Shown here: piece by piece, positions 1 to 9,742 of the stretch
Layout: the number at the start of each line of letters is the position of its first letter
Position numbering within the stretch: the first letter of the stretch is position 1
Assembly: GCF_000717915.1 (NCBI RefSeq)
Contig: NZ_JOCX01000009.1
Coordinates: 1 to 64,000 of the forward strand
Length of the DNA stretch: 64,000 nt
Direction of reading: 5' to 3'
Source: Streptomyces sp. NRRL S-244
Lineage (GTDB): Bacteria; Actinomycetota; Actinomycetes; Streptomycetales; Streptomycetaceae
Made by a program: the position numbers and the translations under genes
The notes under the pieces: generated by a model
Told to the model about the DNA's origin: nothing
Seen by the model: only the letters and a program-made list of their open reading frames with translations
The model's database searches: none

Positions 1-45
1 ACCCTCTCGGGCTTTCCTCCGGGCTTTCGTTCTTCGTTCTTGCGT

Positions 46-131
46 TTCCGACTCTATCAGAGTCAGTTCCGCTTGCTTTCCGGGGTCTTCGCTTTCGCGC
101 TTTCCCTTTCCGGCGATTCCGACTCTATCAG
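46..131 (-). repeat. 15-bp direct repeat carrying the TAGAGT -10 elements of tandem rrn promoters
   Basis: The 15-mer TTCCGACTCTATCAG occurs exactly at 46-60 and 117-131, 71 bases apart. Each copy supplies a minus-strand TAGAGT hexamer (plus 51-56 and 122-127) of the extended form TGATAGAGT. Recognisable -35 boxes are weak at both, as is usual for secondary rrn promoters. Confidence 0.7.
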
Positions 132-269
132 AAGTTTTCCACCGGATTTCCCGGCTTCGGATTCCTGAATGAGGAGTCGATTGTGCCCCACGGGAATTCA
201 ATTCCTTTGGGGGCGAGAGAGACTTCAAACCATCGCTGCCGAACTTGTCCAGTTCGAGGCAACCGTTCG

Positions 270-298
270 AATCTACCTCCCCACGGCGACGGTGTCAA
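270..298 (-). promoter_or_regulatory. Consensus sigma-70-type promoter, first promoter of the rrn operon
   Basis: On the minus strand TTGACA (plus 293-298) is followed after exactly 17 bases by TAGATT (plus 270-275). This is one of the best HrdB-type promoter matches in the window. It lies downstream of the spoIIM stop codon and points toward the outside rRNA operon. Confidence 0.75.
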
Positions 299-351
299 CA
301 GTCGCTGCGGGACGACCAGGAGACTAGCAGCTGAACGGGGTGCTACGCACA

Positions 352-1359
352 TCAGGCCGCCGTCGGCAGCGTGGCCGTCTGGTCGGCTGCCTCCACGTCC
401 CCCACCTCGCCGGCGCGCGCGGCCCGGCCGCCCAGGACGTAGACGTACGCCAGGAACAGGGCCTCGGCGGCGACGCCGATCGTGATGCGGGCCCAGGTCG
501 GGAGGCCGGACGGGGTCACGAAGCCCTCGATCAGGCCCGATACGAACAGGACCACCGCAAGGCCGATCGCCATGCCCAGCGCGGCCCGCCCCTGCTCGGC
601 GAGGGCGGCGCGGCGCGTGCGCGGGCCCGGGTCGACGACCGTCCAGCCGAGGCGCAGGCCGGTGCCCGCCGCCACGAAGACGGCGGTCAGTTCGAGCAGG
701 CCGTGCGGCAGGATCAGGCCGAGGAAGACGTCGAGGCGGCCCGCCGAGGCCATCAGGCCGATGCCCGTGCCGAGGTTGAGCATGTTCACGAAGAGGATCC
801 AGAGCACCGGTATCCCCAGGAACGCGCCCAGGACCAGGCAGATCGCGGCCGCCTGGGCGTTGTTCGTCCAGACCTGGGCGGCGAAGGAGCCCGCCGGGTT
901 GCTGGAGTAGTACGTCTCGTACCCGCCACCCGGCTTCGTGAGCGCCTTCAGGTCCTCCGGGGCCGCGATGGCGCCCTGCACCTCCGGATGCGTGGCTATC
1001 CACCAGCCGAGGAGGATGCCGACGGCCGTGGAGATCAGCGCCGTCGGTATCCACCAGCGGCGGCTGCGGTACACGGCGGCCGGGAAGCCCGCGGTGAAGA
1101 AGCGGGCCGCGTCGCGCCAGCCGGCGCGGCGGGCGCCCGTCACGGTGGCGCGGGCGCGGGCGACGAGCTGGGTCAGGCGGCCCGTGAGCATCGGGTCCGG
1201 GGTGCTGGACTGGATCAGCGAGAGGTGTGTGGAGGCCCGCTGGTACAGAGCGACCAGTTCGTCCGCCTCGGCGCCGGTCAGCCGGCGGCCGCGGCCGAGC
1301 AGCTGTTCCAGGCGGTCCCATTCCGCCCGGTGGGCCGTCACGAAGACGTCGAGATCCAT
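352..1359 (-). CDS. Stage II sporulation protein M family (SpoIIM/DUF95) membrane protein
   Basis: A 335-residue integral membrane protein. A soluble alpha-helical N-terminus (about residues 1-95) is followed by five or more hydrophobic segments starting near residue 100 and running to the C-terminus. The motif PHGLLELTAVF in the middle of the membrane domain is the PHG-E-A signature of SpoIIM/DUF95 proteins. In Bacillus, SpoIIM is part of the engulfment machinery. The actinobacterial homologues are usually found beside RDD, DUF58 and MoxR genes and their role is not settled. The start ATG at 1359 follows GGGGAG at a suitable distance. The gene is divergent from the RDD gene, with 113 bases between the two starts. 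Confidence 0.88.
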   Translation of the reverse strand: MDLDVFVTAHRAEWDRLEQLLGRGRRLTGAEADELVALYQRASTHLSLIQSSTPDPMLTGRLTQLVARARATVTGARRAGWRDAARFFTAGFPAAVYRSRRWWIPTALISTAVGILLGWWIATHPEVQGAIAAPEDLKALTKPGGGYETYYSSNPAGSFAAQVWTNNAQAAAICLVLGAFLGIPVLWILFVNMLNLGTGIGLMASAGRLDVFLGLILPHGLLELTAVFVAAGTGLRLGWTVVDPGPRTRRAALAEQGRAALGMAIGLAVVLFVSGLIEGFVTPSGLPTWARITIGVAAEALFLAYVYVLGGRAARAGEVGDVEAADQTATLPTAA

Positions 1360-1472
1360 CCGGTTACCGCTCCCCTGCCCCAGGACCCTCTGCTTCTGCT
1401 TACTTCTACCGTGGTCAGCTTGGCAGACTGGGTGGCCAAGGGGCGGGTCCGGTCACGGGAAAGGTGTGCAGG

Positions 1473-2450
1473 GTGAGCGATCTGGTGACGGGGGACGCGG
1501 TCGTCTTGGGGCTGAGGCCGGCGAGGCTGCCGAGCCGGGCGCTGGCGATCTTCCTCGACCTGCTCGTGTACCTCACCGGGTACCTGCTCATCTCGATCGG
1601 GCTGACCCTCGCGACCGCCTCGCTGGACACGGCCGCACAGGCCGCGGTGTCGGTGGCGAGCTTCGTCCTGGTGCTGGTCGGCGTGCCGATCGCGGTGGAG
1701 ACGCTGTCCCACGGGCGTTCGCTCGGCAAGCTCGCCTGCGGGCTGCGCGTCGTGCGCGACGACGGCGGGCCGATCCGCTTCCGGCACGCGCTGGTGCGCG
1801 GGGCGATGGGGGTCGTGGAGCTGCTGGGCACCTTCGGTGCCATCGCCTGTATCGCGTCGCTCGTCTCTGCGCGGGGCCGGCGGCTGGGGGACGTGTTCGC
1901 GGGGGCGCTGGTCATACGGGAACGGGTGCCGGGGGCGCGGGTCATGCCGGTGCCCGCGCCGCCGCCGTGGCTGGCCGGGCGGTTCTCCGGGCTGGACCTG
2001 TCGGCCGTACCGGACGGGCTGTGGCTGGCGATACGGCAGTACCTGACGCGGATGAACCAGCTGGACCCGCAGGTGGGCGCCGCCATGGCGGTGCGGCTCG
2101 CCGATGATCTGGTGGCGCGTACGGGAGCGCCGGCGCCGGTGGGGGTGCCGGCCGCCGCGTTCCTGATGGCGGTCGTGCACGAGCGGCAGTCCCGGGACGC
2201 GGCCCGCGCCTTCGGTCCCGGTGGGCCCTCGTACGCTCCGCCCGTCTACGCTCCGCCCGTCTACGCTCCGCCCGTCGCGCCCGCGATGCCCGCGGGGATG
2301 CCGGCCGTGTCGGGGCACCCGGCTCCCGGGGCGTACGCACCGCCGGCCGTACCGCCCGCGACTGCGCCGGTCCCGGTTCCGGTCCCGGGCGAGGTGCCCG
2401 CGGCTCCCGCGCCGCCGCGGCCCGCGACGGGGTTCGCGCCCCCGGCGTGA
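1473..2450 (+). CDS. RDD family membrane protein
   Basis: A 325-residue protein. The N-terminal half (about residues 15-150) is an RDD domain with hydrophobic helices around AIFLDLLVYLTGYLL, a following helix ending VLVLVGVPIAVE, and the conserved GRSLGKLACGLRVVRDDGG turn. The C-terminal third is proline- and alanine-rich and includes three tandem YAPPV units encoded by an exact 15-bp repeat (2232-2276). I chose GTG 1473, preceded by AAAGG with an 8-base spacer. Longer upstream reading is unlikely. RDD proteins are small membrane proteins, sometimes linked to ion transport. The divergent pairing with spoIIM is a common actinobacterial arrangement. Confidence 0.85.
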   Translation: MSDLVTGDAVVLGLRPARLPSRALAIFLDLLVYLTGYLLISIGLTLATASLDTAAQAAVSVASFVLVLVGVPIAVETLSHGRSLGKLACGLRVVRDDGGPIRFRHALVRGAMGVVELLGTFGAIACIASLVSARGRRLGDVFAGALVIRERVPGARVMPVPAPPPWLAGRFSGLDLSAVPDGLWLAIRQYLTRMNQLDPQVGAAMAVRLADDLVARTGAPAPVGVPAAAFLMAVVHERQSRDAARAFGPGGPSYAPPVYAPPVYAPPVAPAMPAGMPAVSGHPAPGAYAPPAVPPATAPVPVPVPGEVPAAPAPPRPATGFAPPA

Positions 2451-2468
2451 TCGCCTAACGTGCGCGGC

Positions 2469-2774
2469 ATGTCAGCGAACATCGCATTCACCTTCCGCGT
2501 CACGGGCATCGCGGACGAGGCCCGGGCGCAAGCCGTCGTCGAGGAGCTCCGGGAGCTGATGCGGGACGAGAGCATGGGCGGACAGGTCACGATCGGCGTC
2601 CGGCGGGAGGGCGGCGTGCACGTCGTCACCGGCGGGACCGATTTCCCGGTCTCCGTCAGCCGCGCCCACCTGTGGTGCCCGGAGTTCGAGAAGTCCGTCG
2701 CCTGGTACGCGAAGGAGGCCGCGCCCTCGGCGACGTGCACGGTCGAGTGGAGCCACCCCGACGAGCAGTGCTGA
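2469..2774 (+). CDS. Small conserved hypothetical protein, likely leaderless mRNA
   Basis: A 101-residue soluble protein with an alternating strand/helix pattern (NIAFTFRVTGIADEARAQAV) suggesting a small alpha/beta or ferredoxin-like fold. It has no signal peptide or recognised motif. No Shine-Dalgarno sequence precedes the ATG. Instead TAACGT (2456-2461) lies 7 bases upstream, the geometry of a -10 box for a leaderless transcript starting at the ATG. A GTG at 2460 in the same frame is a weaker alternative start. It follows the RDD gene after only 18 bases but probably has its own promoter. Function unknown. Confidence 0.72.
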   Translation: MSANIAFTFRVTGIADEARAQAVVEELRELMRDESMGGQVTIGVRREGGVHVVTGGTDFPVSVSRAHLWCPEFEKSVAWYAKEAAPSATCTVEWSHPDEQC

Positions 2775-2802
2775 CGCGGGGGCGGGGCGCCGGACGGGGC
2801 CG

Positions 2803-3423
2803 TCAGTCCTCGGGGAACGTCGACGGCGGGGTCTCCAGGTGCTCCAGCTCGATGCCGGGGGCGGCGAGGACGACGTCCCCGGCGATGTGGACCGTGTGGA
2901 CCTCGCCCGTGTCCAGGGCGGTGACCTGGTACTCGTCCACCACGAGCGGTCCGCTGTCCGTCGCGTGCCCGGCGCGCCCCCGCAGCGCCCACGCCTGGTC
3001 GACCGTACGGGGCGCCAGCACCGGGTCGGTGAGCGCGACGAGCCGGACCCGGGTCGCGGGGGCGCCGGGGGTCAGCCGCAGCAGGCGGGCCGTCGCGACG
3101 AGGAAGGCCGGCGAGGTGCCGGTGAAGCCCGCGGCGGGGACGTTGCCCTCGGTGGCCTCGGTTCCGGCCGGGTCGGAGCGCACCCAGGTGACCCCGTCGA
3201 TGGCGGCGCCGCGGACCTGCCAGCTCGAAGCGTTGGCTTCGAGGCGGATCGGGCGGCCGAGTTCGTCGATGGCGAGGTCGACCGAGCCGCGGTGTTCGCC
3301 GTCCGGGCCGGTGAGCTGGGAGACGTAGCGCCAGCCGGAGGGGCCGGGCGCGCAGTGGAAGTGCTCCTCGCCGAGGGGCGTGTGGTCGTGCGGGTCGTGG
3401 AGCGAGTAGCGGCCGCGGGGCAT
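2803..3423 (-). CDS. Conserved hypothetical protein of actinobacteria
   Basis: A 206-residue soluble protein beginning MPRGRYSLHDPHDHTPLGEE. It is rich in beta-strand-like segments (SGWRYVSQLTGPDGEHRGSVDLAI) and hydrophobic alternations, suggesting a beta-barrel or lipid/ligand-binding fold. There is no signal peptide. The start at 3423 is supported by AAGGA nine bases upstream; in-frame upstream codons run through the ahcY terminator and are implausible. It lies downstream of ahcY and is separated from it by a strong hairpin. I do not recognise a defined enzymatic family. Confidence 0.7.
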   Translation of the reverse strand: MPRGRYSLHDPHDHTPLGEEHFHCAPGPSGWRYVSQLTGPDGEHRGSVDLAIDELGRPIRLEANASSWQVRGAAIDGVTWVRSDPAGTEATEGNVPAAGFTGTSPAFLVATARLLRLTPGAPATRVRLVALTDPVLAPRTVDQAWALRGRAGHATDSGPLVVDEYQVTALDTGEVHTVHIAGDVVLAAPGIELEHLETPPSTFPED

Positions 3424-3476
3424 GGGGTGCCGTCCTTGCGTACGTCGTACGGGGTCGTGCGGGTCGGGCCCACGGG

Positions 3477-3508
3477 GCAGGCCCCCGGCGTACGTGCCGG
3501 GGGCCTGC
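3477..3508 (-). terminator. Hairpin terminator downstream of ahcY
   Basis: A perfect 13-bp stem GCAGGCCCCCGGC (3477-3489) pairs with 3496-3508 around a 6-base loop. It sits 46 bases beyond the ahcY stop. No clear T-run follows, as is normal in Streptomyces. It may also separate ahcY from the downstream hypothetical gene. Confidence 0.7.
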
Positions 3509-3553
3509 TCGGTGCTGTGCATCCGCGGGGATCGGCCGGGGACCAACCGGGGA

Positions 3554-5159
<1,606 letters not shown>

Positions 5160-5246
5160 CACCGATCGGCCGAGCGCGCCCCAGTGGGCCGGGGAAGAAG
5201 TCGCCGCGGAACCGGGGCCGTCCGGCCGACCCGATTCAGGCCTTTC

Positions 5247-5263
5247 GGTCTATTGATCAGACC
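5247..5263. promoter_or_regulatory. Operator-like inverted repeat upstream of fruA
   Basis: GGTCT (5247-5251) and AGACC (5259-5263) flank a 7-base AT-rich spacer, about 60 bases before the fruA start. This could be a site for a DeoR- or LacI-type sugar regulator. The rest of the 5160-5322 interval shows no gene. Confidence 0.3.
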
Positions 5264-5322
5264 CTTACGTGATGGACGATGCCGGAGGACCGTTCGTTCG
5301 TACGCGCGTGAAGGAGATTGCA

Positions 5323-7419
5323 GTGACCACTCCGGCCGACTCTCCCGGTGGCGGGACCGCGAGCGGGCGCACGCGCCTGAAGCTGCTCGCCGTCACCGCG
5401 TGCCCCACCGGGATCGCGCACACGTACATGGCCGCGGAGAAGCTCCAGCAGGCCGCCGCCCGCCTCGGCGTCGACATGAAGGTGGAGACGCAGGGCTCCA
5501 TCGGGGCCGAGAACGTGTTCACTGACAACGATGTCAGAGAGGCGGACGGCATCATCATCGCCGCCGACAAGGAGGTCGACCGCGAGCGGTTCGCCGGCAA
5601 GCGGGTGCTGTCCACCTCAGTCGCCGACGGCGTCCACCGGCCGGAGGAGCTGATCGAGCGCGTGCGGAGCGCGCCGGTGCAGACCGGGACCGCGGCGGGT
5701 GCGGGCGGCGGCGGTGCGGGTGACAGCGGCGGAGCGGGTGGCGGTGGTGGCGGTGGCGGTGGCAAGGAGCGCAGCCTCGCGTACAAGGCCCTGATGAACG
5801 GCGTCAGCTACATGATCCCGTTCGTGGTGGTCGGCGGCCTGCTGATCGCCGTCTCCCTCGCACTCGGCGGGCACGCGACGGCCGAGGGGTACGTGATCCC
5901 CGAAGGCACCTTCTGGGCCCATGTGAACGCCATCGGCGGCATCGGCTTCCAGCTGATGATCCCGATCCTGTCCGGCTACATCGCGTACGCCATCGGCGAC
6001 CGGCCGGCCCTCGTGCCGGGCATGATCGGCGGTTTCATCGCGAACACCGGGTCGCTGTACGACTCGAAGGCGGGCGCGGGCTTCATCGGCGCCATCGTGA
6101 CGGGCTTCCTGGCCGGCCACCTGGTCCTGTGGATCAAGAAGGTCAAGGTCCCCAAGGCCGTCCGGCCGATCATGCCGGTCATCGTGATCCCGGTCGTCGC
6201 GACGACGACGCTGGGCCTGTTCTTCGTCTACGTCATCGGCAAGCCCATCGCCTGGGTCTTCGAGAACCTGACGAGCCGGCTGTCCGGCATGACCGGGACC
6301 AGCGCGATCCTGCTCGGCGCGATCCTCGGCCTGATGATCGCCTTCGACATGGGCGGCCCGGTCAACAAGACGGCGTTCCTCTTCGGTGCGGGGCTCATCG
6401 CCTCCGGGAACCACGCGGTCATGGGCATGTGCGCGGCGGCCATTCCGGTCATGCCGCTGGGCCAGGGCCTGGCGACGCTGCTGCGCCGCAAGCTGTACTC
6501 CGACCAGGAGCGCGAGACCGGCATGGCGGCGCTGTTCATGGGGATGTTCGGCATCTCGGAGGGCGCGATCCCGTTCGCGGCGGCGCGGCCGGCGATCGTC
6601 ATCCCGGCGAACATGCTCGGTGGCGCGGTGGCCGGTGCGATCGCCGGTGTGGCGGGCGTGGGCGACCACGTGCCGCACGGCGGTCCGGTCGTGGCCGCGC
6701 TGGGTGCCGTCAGCGGCTGGGCCGGGTTCCTGATCGCCATCGCCGCCGGCACCGTCGTCACCGCCCTGACCACCAACGCCCTCATCGACCTCAAGGTGCG
6801 CCGGGGCGGGGCCGCCGCCGTGGCGCCCGCGGGTGTCGGTGTCCCCGAGCCGGTGCTCGTGGGGGTCGGTGCGGGCACGGGTGTCGGTACGGGTAGGGGT
6901 ACGGGTACGGGCACCGCGACGGCGGTCGGCGCCGCCCCCGGCGGCGACCGGGCCGGTGCGCCCGAGGTGCTCTCCGGGTACCTCACCGCGCGGACCGTGA
7001 GGACCGAGCTGGCCTCCGGCACGAAGGAGGCGGCCATCCGCGAGATGGCCGAGATGCTGGCCACGACCGGGAACGTACGGGACGTGGACGAGCTCGTACG
7101 GGTCGCCCTCGCCCGCGAGGCGCAGGGCACGACGGGTCTCGGCGAGTCCATCGCCATCCCGCACGCCAAGACGGACGCGGTGTCCCGGCCGACGGTGGGC
7201 TTCGCCCGGTCCGGGGCGGGCATCGAATGGGGCGCGCTGGACGGGACCAAGGCCCGGCTGGTCTTCATGATCTCGGTGCCGGAGGCCGCCTCCGGCGACG
7301 AGCACCTGCGGATCCTCGCGCTGCTGTCCCGGGGGCTCATGGACGCGGACTTCCGGGACCGGCTCCTGTCGGCCCCGGACGCCCCGGCGGTGCTGGACGT
7401 GCTCCGCGAGATCCGGTAG
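5323..7419 (+). CDS. fruA: PTS fructose-family permease, single-chain EIIB-EIIC-EIIA
   Basis: A 698-residue phosphotransferase-system transporter that imports and phosphorylates a sugar, probably fructose. The order is IIB (about residues 17-125, phospho-cysteine Cys27 in TACPTGIAHTYMA), a glycine-rich linker, and a membrane IIC domain with many hydrophobic segments including DMGGPVNKTAF and FGISEGAIPFA. A Gly/Thr-rich linker and IIA follow (phospho-histidine near residue 614 in IAIPHAKT). GTG 5323 is preferred because AAGGAG ends six bases before it. No fruK, fruR or HPr gene is adjacent. It sits alone between ahcY and a cation transporter, ending at a bidirectional hairpin. Confidence 0.93.
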   Translation: MTTPADSPGGGTASGRTRLKLLAVTACPTGIAHTYMAAEKLQQAAARLGVDMKVETQGSIGAENVFTDNDVREADGIIIAADKEVDRERFAGKRVLSTSVADGVHRPEELIERVRSAPVQTGTAAGAGGGGAGDSGGAGGGGGGGGGKERSLAYKALMNGVSYMIPFVVVGGLLIAVSLALGGHATAEGYVIPEGTFWAHVNAIGGIGFQLMIPILSGYIAYAIGDRPALVPGMIGGFIANTGSLYDSKAGAGFIGAIVTGFLAGHLVLWIKKVKVPKAVRPIMPVIVIPVVATTTLGLFFVYVIGKPIAWVFENLTSRLSGMTGTSAILLGAILGLMIAFDMGGPVNKTAFLFGAGLIASGNHAVMGMCAAAIPVMPLGQGLATLLRRKLYSDQERETGMAALFMGMFGISEGAIPFAAARPAIVIPANMLGGAVAGAIAGVAGVGDHVPHGGPVVAALGAVSGWAGFLIAIAAGTVVTALTTNALIDLKVRRGGAAAVAPAGVGVPEPVLVGVGAGTGVGTGRGTGTGTATAVGAAPGGDRAGAPEVLSGYLTARTVRTELASGTKEAAIREMAEMLATTGNVRDVDELVRVALAREAQGTTGLGESIAIPHAKTDAVSRPTVGFARSGAGIEWGALDGTKARLVFMISVPEAASGDEHLRILALLSRGLMDADFRDRLLSAPDAPAVLDVLREIR

Positions 7420-7454
7420 CCGATACCCCTGACAACCGGGCAACCGGTCACCTG

Positions 7455-7503
7455 CGTACGAAGGCCCCCGCGGCGCATCTCGCGCGGCGGGGGCCTTCGT
7501 ACG
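7455..7503. terminator. Bidirectional terminator between fruA and the cation transporter gene
   Basis: A perfect 17-bp inverted repeat (7455-7471 with 7487-7503) has a 15-base GC-rich loop. It lies between two convergent genes, 36 bases after the fruA stop and 16 bases after the stop of the opposing gene. Confidence 0.85.
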
Positions 7504-7518
7504 TGTGCAGGTACCGCG

Positions 7519-8448
7519 TCAGCCCTTCGCGGCGGCTTCCGCCTTGTAGATGTCCGGCTCCAGGTAGATCACGCGGGCGATGGGGACCGCCTCGCGGATC
7601 CGGGCCTCGGCGGCGTTGATCGCGTCCGCCACCTGCGTCGCGGTGTCGTCGCCCTCGACGGCGATCTTCGCGGCGACCAGGAGCTCCTCCGGGCCGAGGT
7701 GCAGGGTGCGCATGTGGATGATGCGGGTGACGACGTCGCCGTCGACGAGCGCGGCCTTGATCTTCTCGATGTCCTCCGTGCCCGCGGCCTCGCCGAGCAG
7801 CAGGGACTTCGTCTCGGCGGCCAGCACGACCGCGATGACGAGCAGCAGGGTGCCGATGCAGAGGGTGCCGATGCCGTCCCAGACGCCGTCGCCGGTCGCG
7901 AGGGCGAGGCCGACGCCGCCGAGGGCCAGGACCAGGCCGACGAGTGCGCCGAAGTCCTCCAGCAGGACCACCGGGAGCTCCGGGGCCTTGGCGCGCCGGA
8001 TGAACTGGCTCCAGGTGAGGGTGCCGCGGATCTCGTTCGACTCCTTGATCGCCGTACGGAAGGAGAAGCTCTCGGCGATGATCGCGAAGACGAGCACGCC
8101 GATCGGCCAGTACCAGGCCTCGATGGGGTGCGGGTGGTTGACCTTCTCGATGCCCTCGTAGATGGCGAACATGCCGCCGACGGTGAAGAGCACGATGGAG
8201 ACGAGGAAGGCGTAGATGTAGCGTTCGCGCCCGTATCCGAAGGGGTGTTGCGGCGTTGCCTCGCGCTGGGCCTTCTTCCCGCCGAGGAGCAGCAGCCCCT
8301 GGTTCCCGGAGTCGGCCAGCGAGTGGACGCTTTCCGCGAGCATCGACGACGAGCCGCTGAAGACGAAGGCCACGAACTTGGCTACAGCGATGGCGAGGTT
8401 GGCGGCGAGTGCCGCCACGATCGCCCTGGTACCGCCCGACGCGCTCAT
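7519..8448 (-). CDS. Cation diffusion facilitator (CDF) family metal transporter
   Basis: A 309-residue metal/proton antiporter of the inner membrane that exports divalent cations such as Zn2+. It has about six membrane segments. The metal-site motif HSLADSGNQ lies in the second helix and a second D-x-x-x-D-type site is expected later. The C-terminal cytoplasmic domain (about residues 205-309, IEKIKAALVDGDVVTRIIHM) has the usual alpha/beta fold. The C-terminus contains one conserved-looking histidine pair region (RIIHMRTLHLGPEE). It is the last gene of the manB-to-CDF run but is preceded by a hairpin, so it may be separately expressed. Metal specificity cannot be read from sequence. Confidence 0.9.
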   Translation of the reverse strand: MSASGGTRAIVAALAANLAIAVAKFVAFVFSGSSSMLAESVHSLADSGNQGLLLLGGKKAQREATPQHPFGYGRERYIYAFLVSIVLFTVGGMFAIYEGIEKVNHPHPIEAWYWPIGVLVFAIIAESFSFRTAIKESNEIRGTLTWSQFIRRAKAPELPVVLLEDFGALVGLVLALGGVGLALATGDGVWDGIGTLCIGTLLLVIAVVLAAETKSLLLGEAAGTEDIEKIKAALVDGDVVTRIIHMRTLHLGPEELLVAAKIAVEGDDTATQVADAINAAEARIREAVPIARVIYLEPDIYKAEAAAKG

Positions 8449-8474
8449 GGGTTTCCGGAGTCCCTTCCTCGGTA

Positions 8475-8497
8475 CGGCGCCCCTGCCCGGGGCGCCG
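8475..8497 (-). terminator. Hairpin between manA and the CDF gene
   Basis: A perfect 9-bp stem CGGCGCCCC/GGGGCGCCG with a 5-base loop lies 45 bases after the manA stop and 27 bases before the CDF start. It could terminate or attenuate read-through. Confidence 0.5.
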
Positions 8498-8541
8498 CTC
8501 TACGGCGGCACATTGTTGCAGCCGTGGCCGCGGACGCCACG

Positions 8542-9699
8542 TCAGACCGACACGGTGGCACGGAAAACAGTGCCGATACCGGACAGTTCGACCTTTTCGC
8601 CGGCCGGGACGAAGACCGTCTCCCCGGGCGACAGCGTCACTTCGCCGGCCTTCGCGCGGCCCGCCGTGCAGAGCAGGATCTGCGGGGCGGCGTCCGGCAG
8701 GAGGTGGGGGGCGGCGCCGGGGGCCAGGGCGAAGCGGGAGAGCCGGAATTCGTCGATGGGGGTCTCGTAGACCTCCTCGCCGTTGCCCTCGGGGCGCTGT
8801 ACGGCCGGGTCGCCGGGCTCGAACCGCACGATCTTCAAGAGCTCGGGCACGTCCACGTGTTTGGGGGTGAGTCCTGCGCGCAGCACGTTGTCGGAGTTGG
8901 CGAGCAGCTCGACGCCGAGGCCGTCGAGGTAGGCGTGCGGGACGCCGGCGCCGAGGAACATCGCCTCGCCGGGCTGGAGTCGTACGTGGTTGAGGAGCAT
9001 GGCCGCGATCACGCCCGGGTCGCCCGGGTAGTGGTGGACGAGCGGGGCGTACGGGGCGTACGGGCCTCCGAGCCGCTCGATCGCGGCGCCCGCCTCGGCG
9101 ACCGTACGGGCCATCTCGGCGCGGTCCGCGGTCAGTACGGCGGTGAGCATCTCGCGCAGGGCCGCCTCCTCGGGGTGGGCCCGCAGCAGGTCGGCGTACG
9201 GCTTGAGCGAGTCCACCCCGAGGCCTTCGAGCAGTTCGGCGGCCTCCAGCGGCGGGCGGAACCCGCACAGGCCGTCGAAGTGGGTGAGCGCGCAGATCAT
9301 CTCGGGCTTGTGGTTGGGGTCCTTGTAGTTGCGGTGGGCCGCGTCGGCCGGGATCCCGCGGCGCTCCTCGTCGGCGTAGCCCGCCTTGGCCTGCTCCAGA
9401 TCGGGGTGGACCTGGAGGGACAGCGGGGCGCCGGCCGCGAGGAGTTTGAGGAGGAAGGGCAGCCGGGGGCCGAACTTGGTGACGGCGGCCGCGCCGAGCT
9501 CGCGCTCGGGGTCGGCGGCGATGACGTCCGCGAGGGTGGTCTCGCCGGCGCCGCGGTCGAGGCGGGAGGGGGCGCCGGGGTGGGCGCCCATCCACATCTC
9601 GGCCTGGGGCTCCCCGGTGGGTTCGACGCCGAGGAGCCCTGGGATCGCGGTGGTCGATCCCCAGGCGTAGGGGCGGATCGTGTTCGTCAGGCGGTCCAT
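8542..9699 (-). CDS. manA: Mannose-6-phosphate isomerase, class I
   Basis: A 385-residue zinc-dependent isomerase interconverting mannose-6-phosphate and fructose-6-phosphate. Type I PMI landmarks are the N-terminal IRPYAWGSTTAIP, the zinc/substrate motif SLQVHPDLEQA, the region KPEMICALTHFDGLCGFRP, and a cupin-like C-terminal domain with LSPGETVFVPAG. ATG 9699 follows GGAAG. The gene sits directly downstream of a SIS-domain gene and manB, so this block feeds mannose-1-phosphate into GDP-mannose and glycan synthesis. With the nearby PTS permease it could also channel imported sugar. Confidence 0.95.
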   Translation of the reverse strand: MDRLTNTIRPYAWGSTTAIPGLLGVEPTGEPQAEMWMGAHPGAPSRLDRGAGETTLADVIAADPERELGAAAVTKFGPRLPFLLKLLAAGAPLSLQVHPDLEQAKAGYADEERRGIPADAAHRNYKDPNHKPEMICALTHFDGLCGFRPPLEAAELLEGLGVDSLKPYADLLRAHPEEAALREMLTAVLTADRAEMARTVAEAGAAIERLGGPYAPYAPLVHHYPGDPGVIAAMLLNHVRLQPGEAMFLGAGVPHAYLDGLGVELLANSDNVLRAGLTPKHVDVPELLKIVRFEPGDPAVQRPEGNGEEVYETPIDEFRLSRFALAPGAAPHLLPDAAPQILLCTAGRAKAGEVTLSPGETVFVPAGEKVELSGIGTVFRATVSV

Positions 9700-9742
9700 C
9701 TTCGTCCGTCTTCCTGGATGAAGGGCCGGCACGGTGGTGTGC

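Larger units (their letters stand above)
1..298 (-). promoter_or_regulatory. rRNA operon promoter and leader region (16S gene lies outside the window to the left)
   Basis: Read on the minus strand, this stretch carries the hallmarks of a Streptomyces rrn upstream region. There is a consensus promoter at 270-298, then two later copies of CTGATAGAGTCGGAA (46-60 and 117-131 on the plus strand), then GCCCGGAGGAAAGCCCGAG up to the window edge. From memory these match the tandem-promoter leader in front of streptomycete 16S genes. No protein gene fits here. The rRNA genes would be transcribed leftwards, beginning within a few hundred bases beyond base 1. The identification rests on recognition of the leader, because no rRNA sequence itself is in the window. 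Confidence 0.82.
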
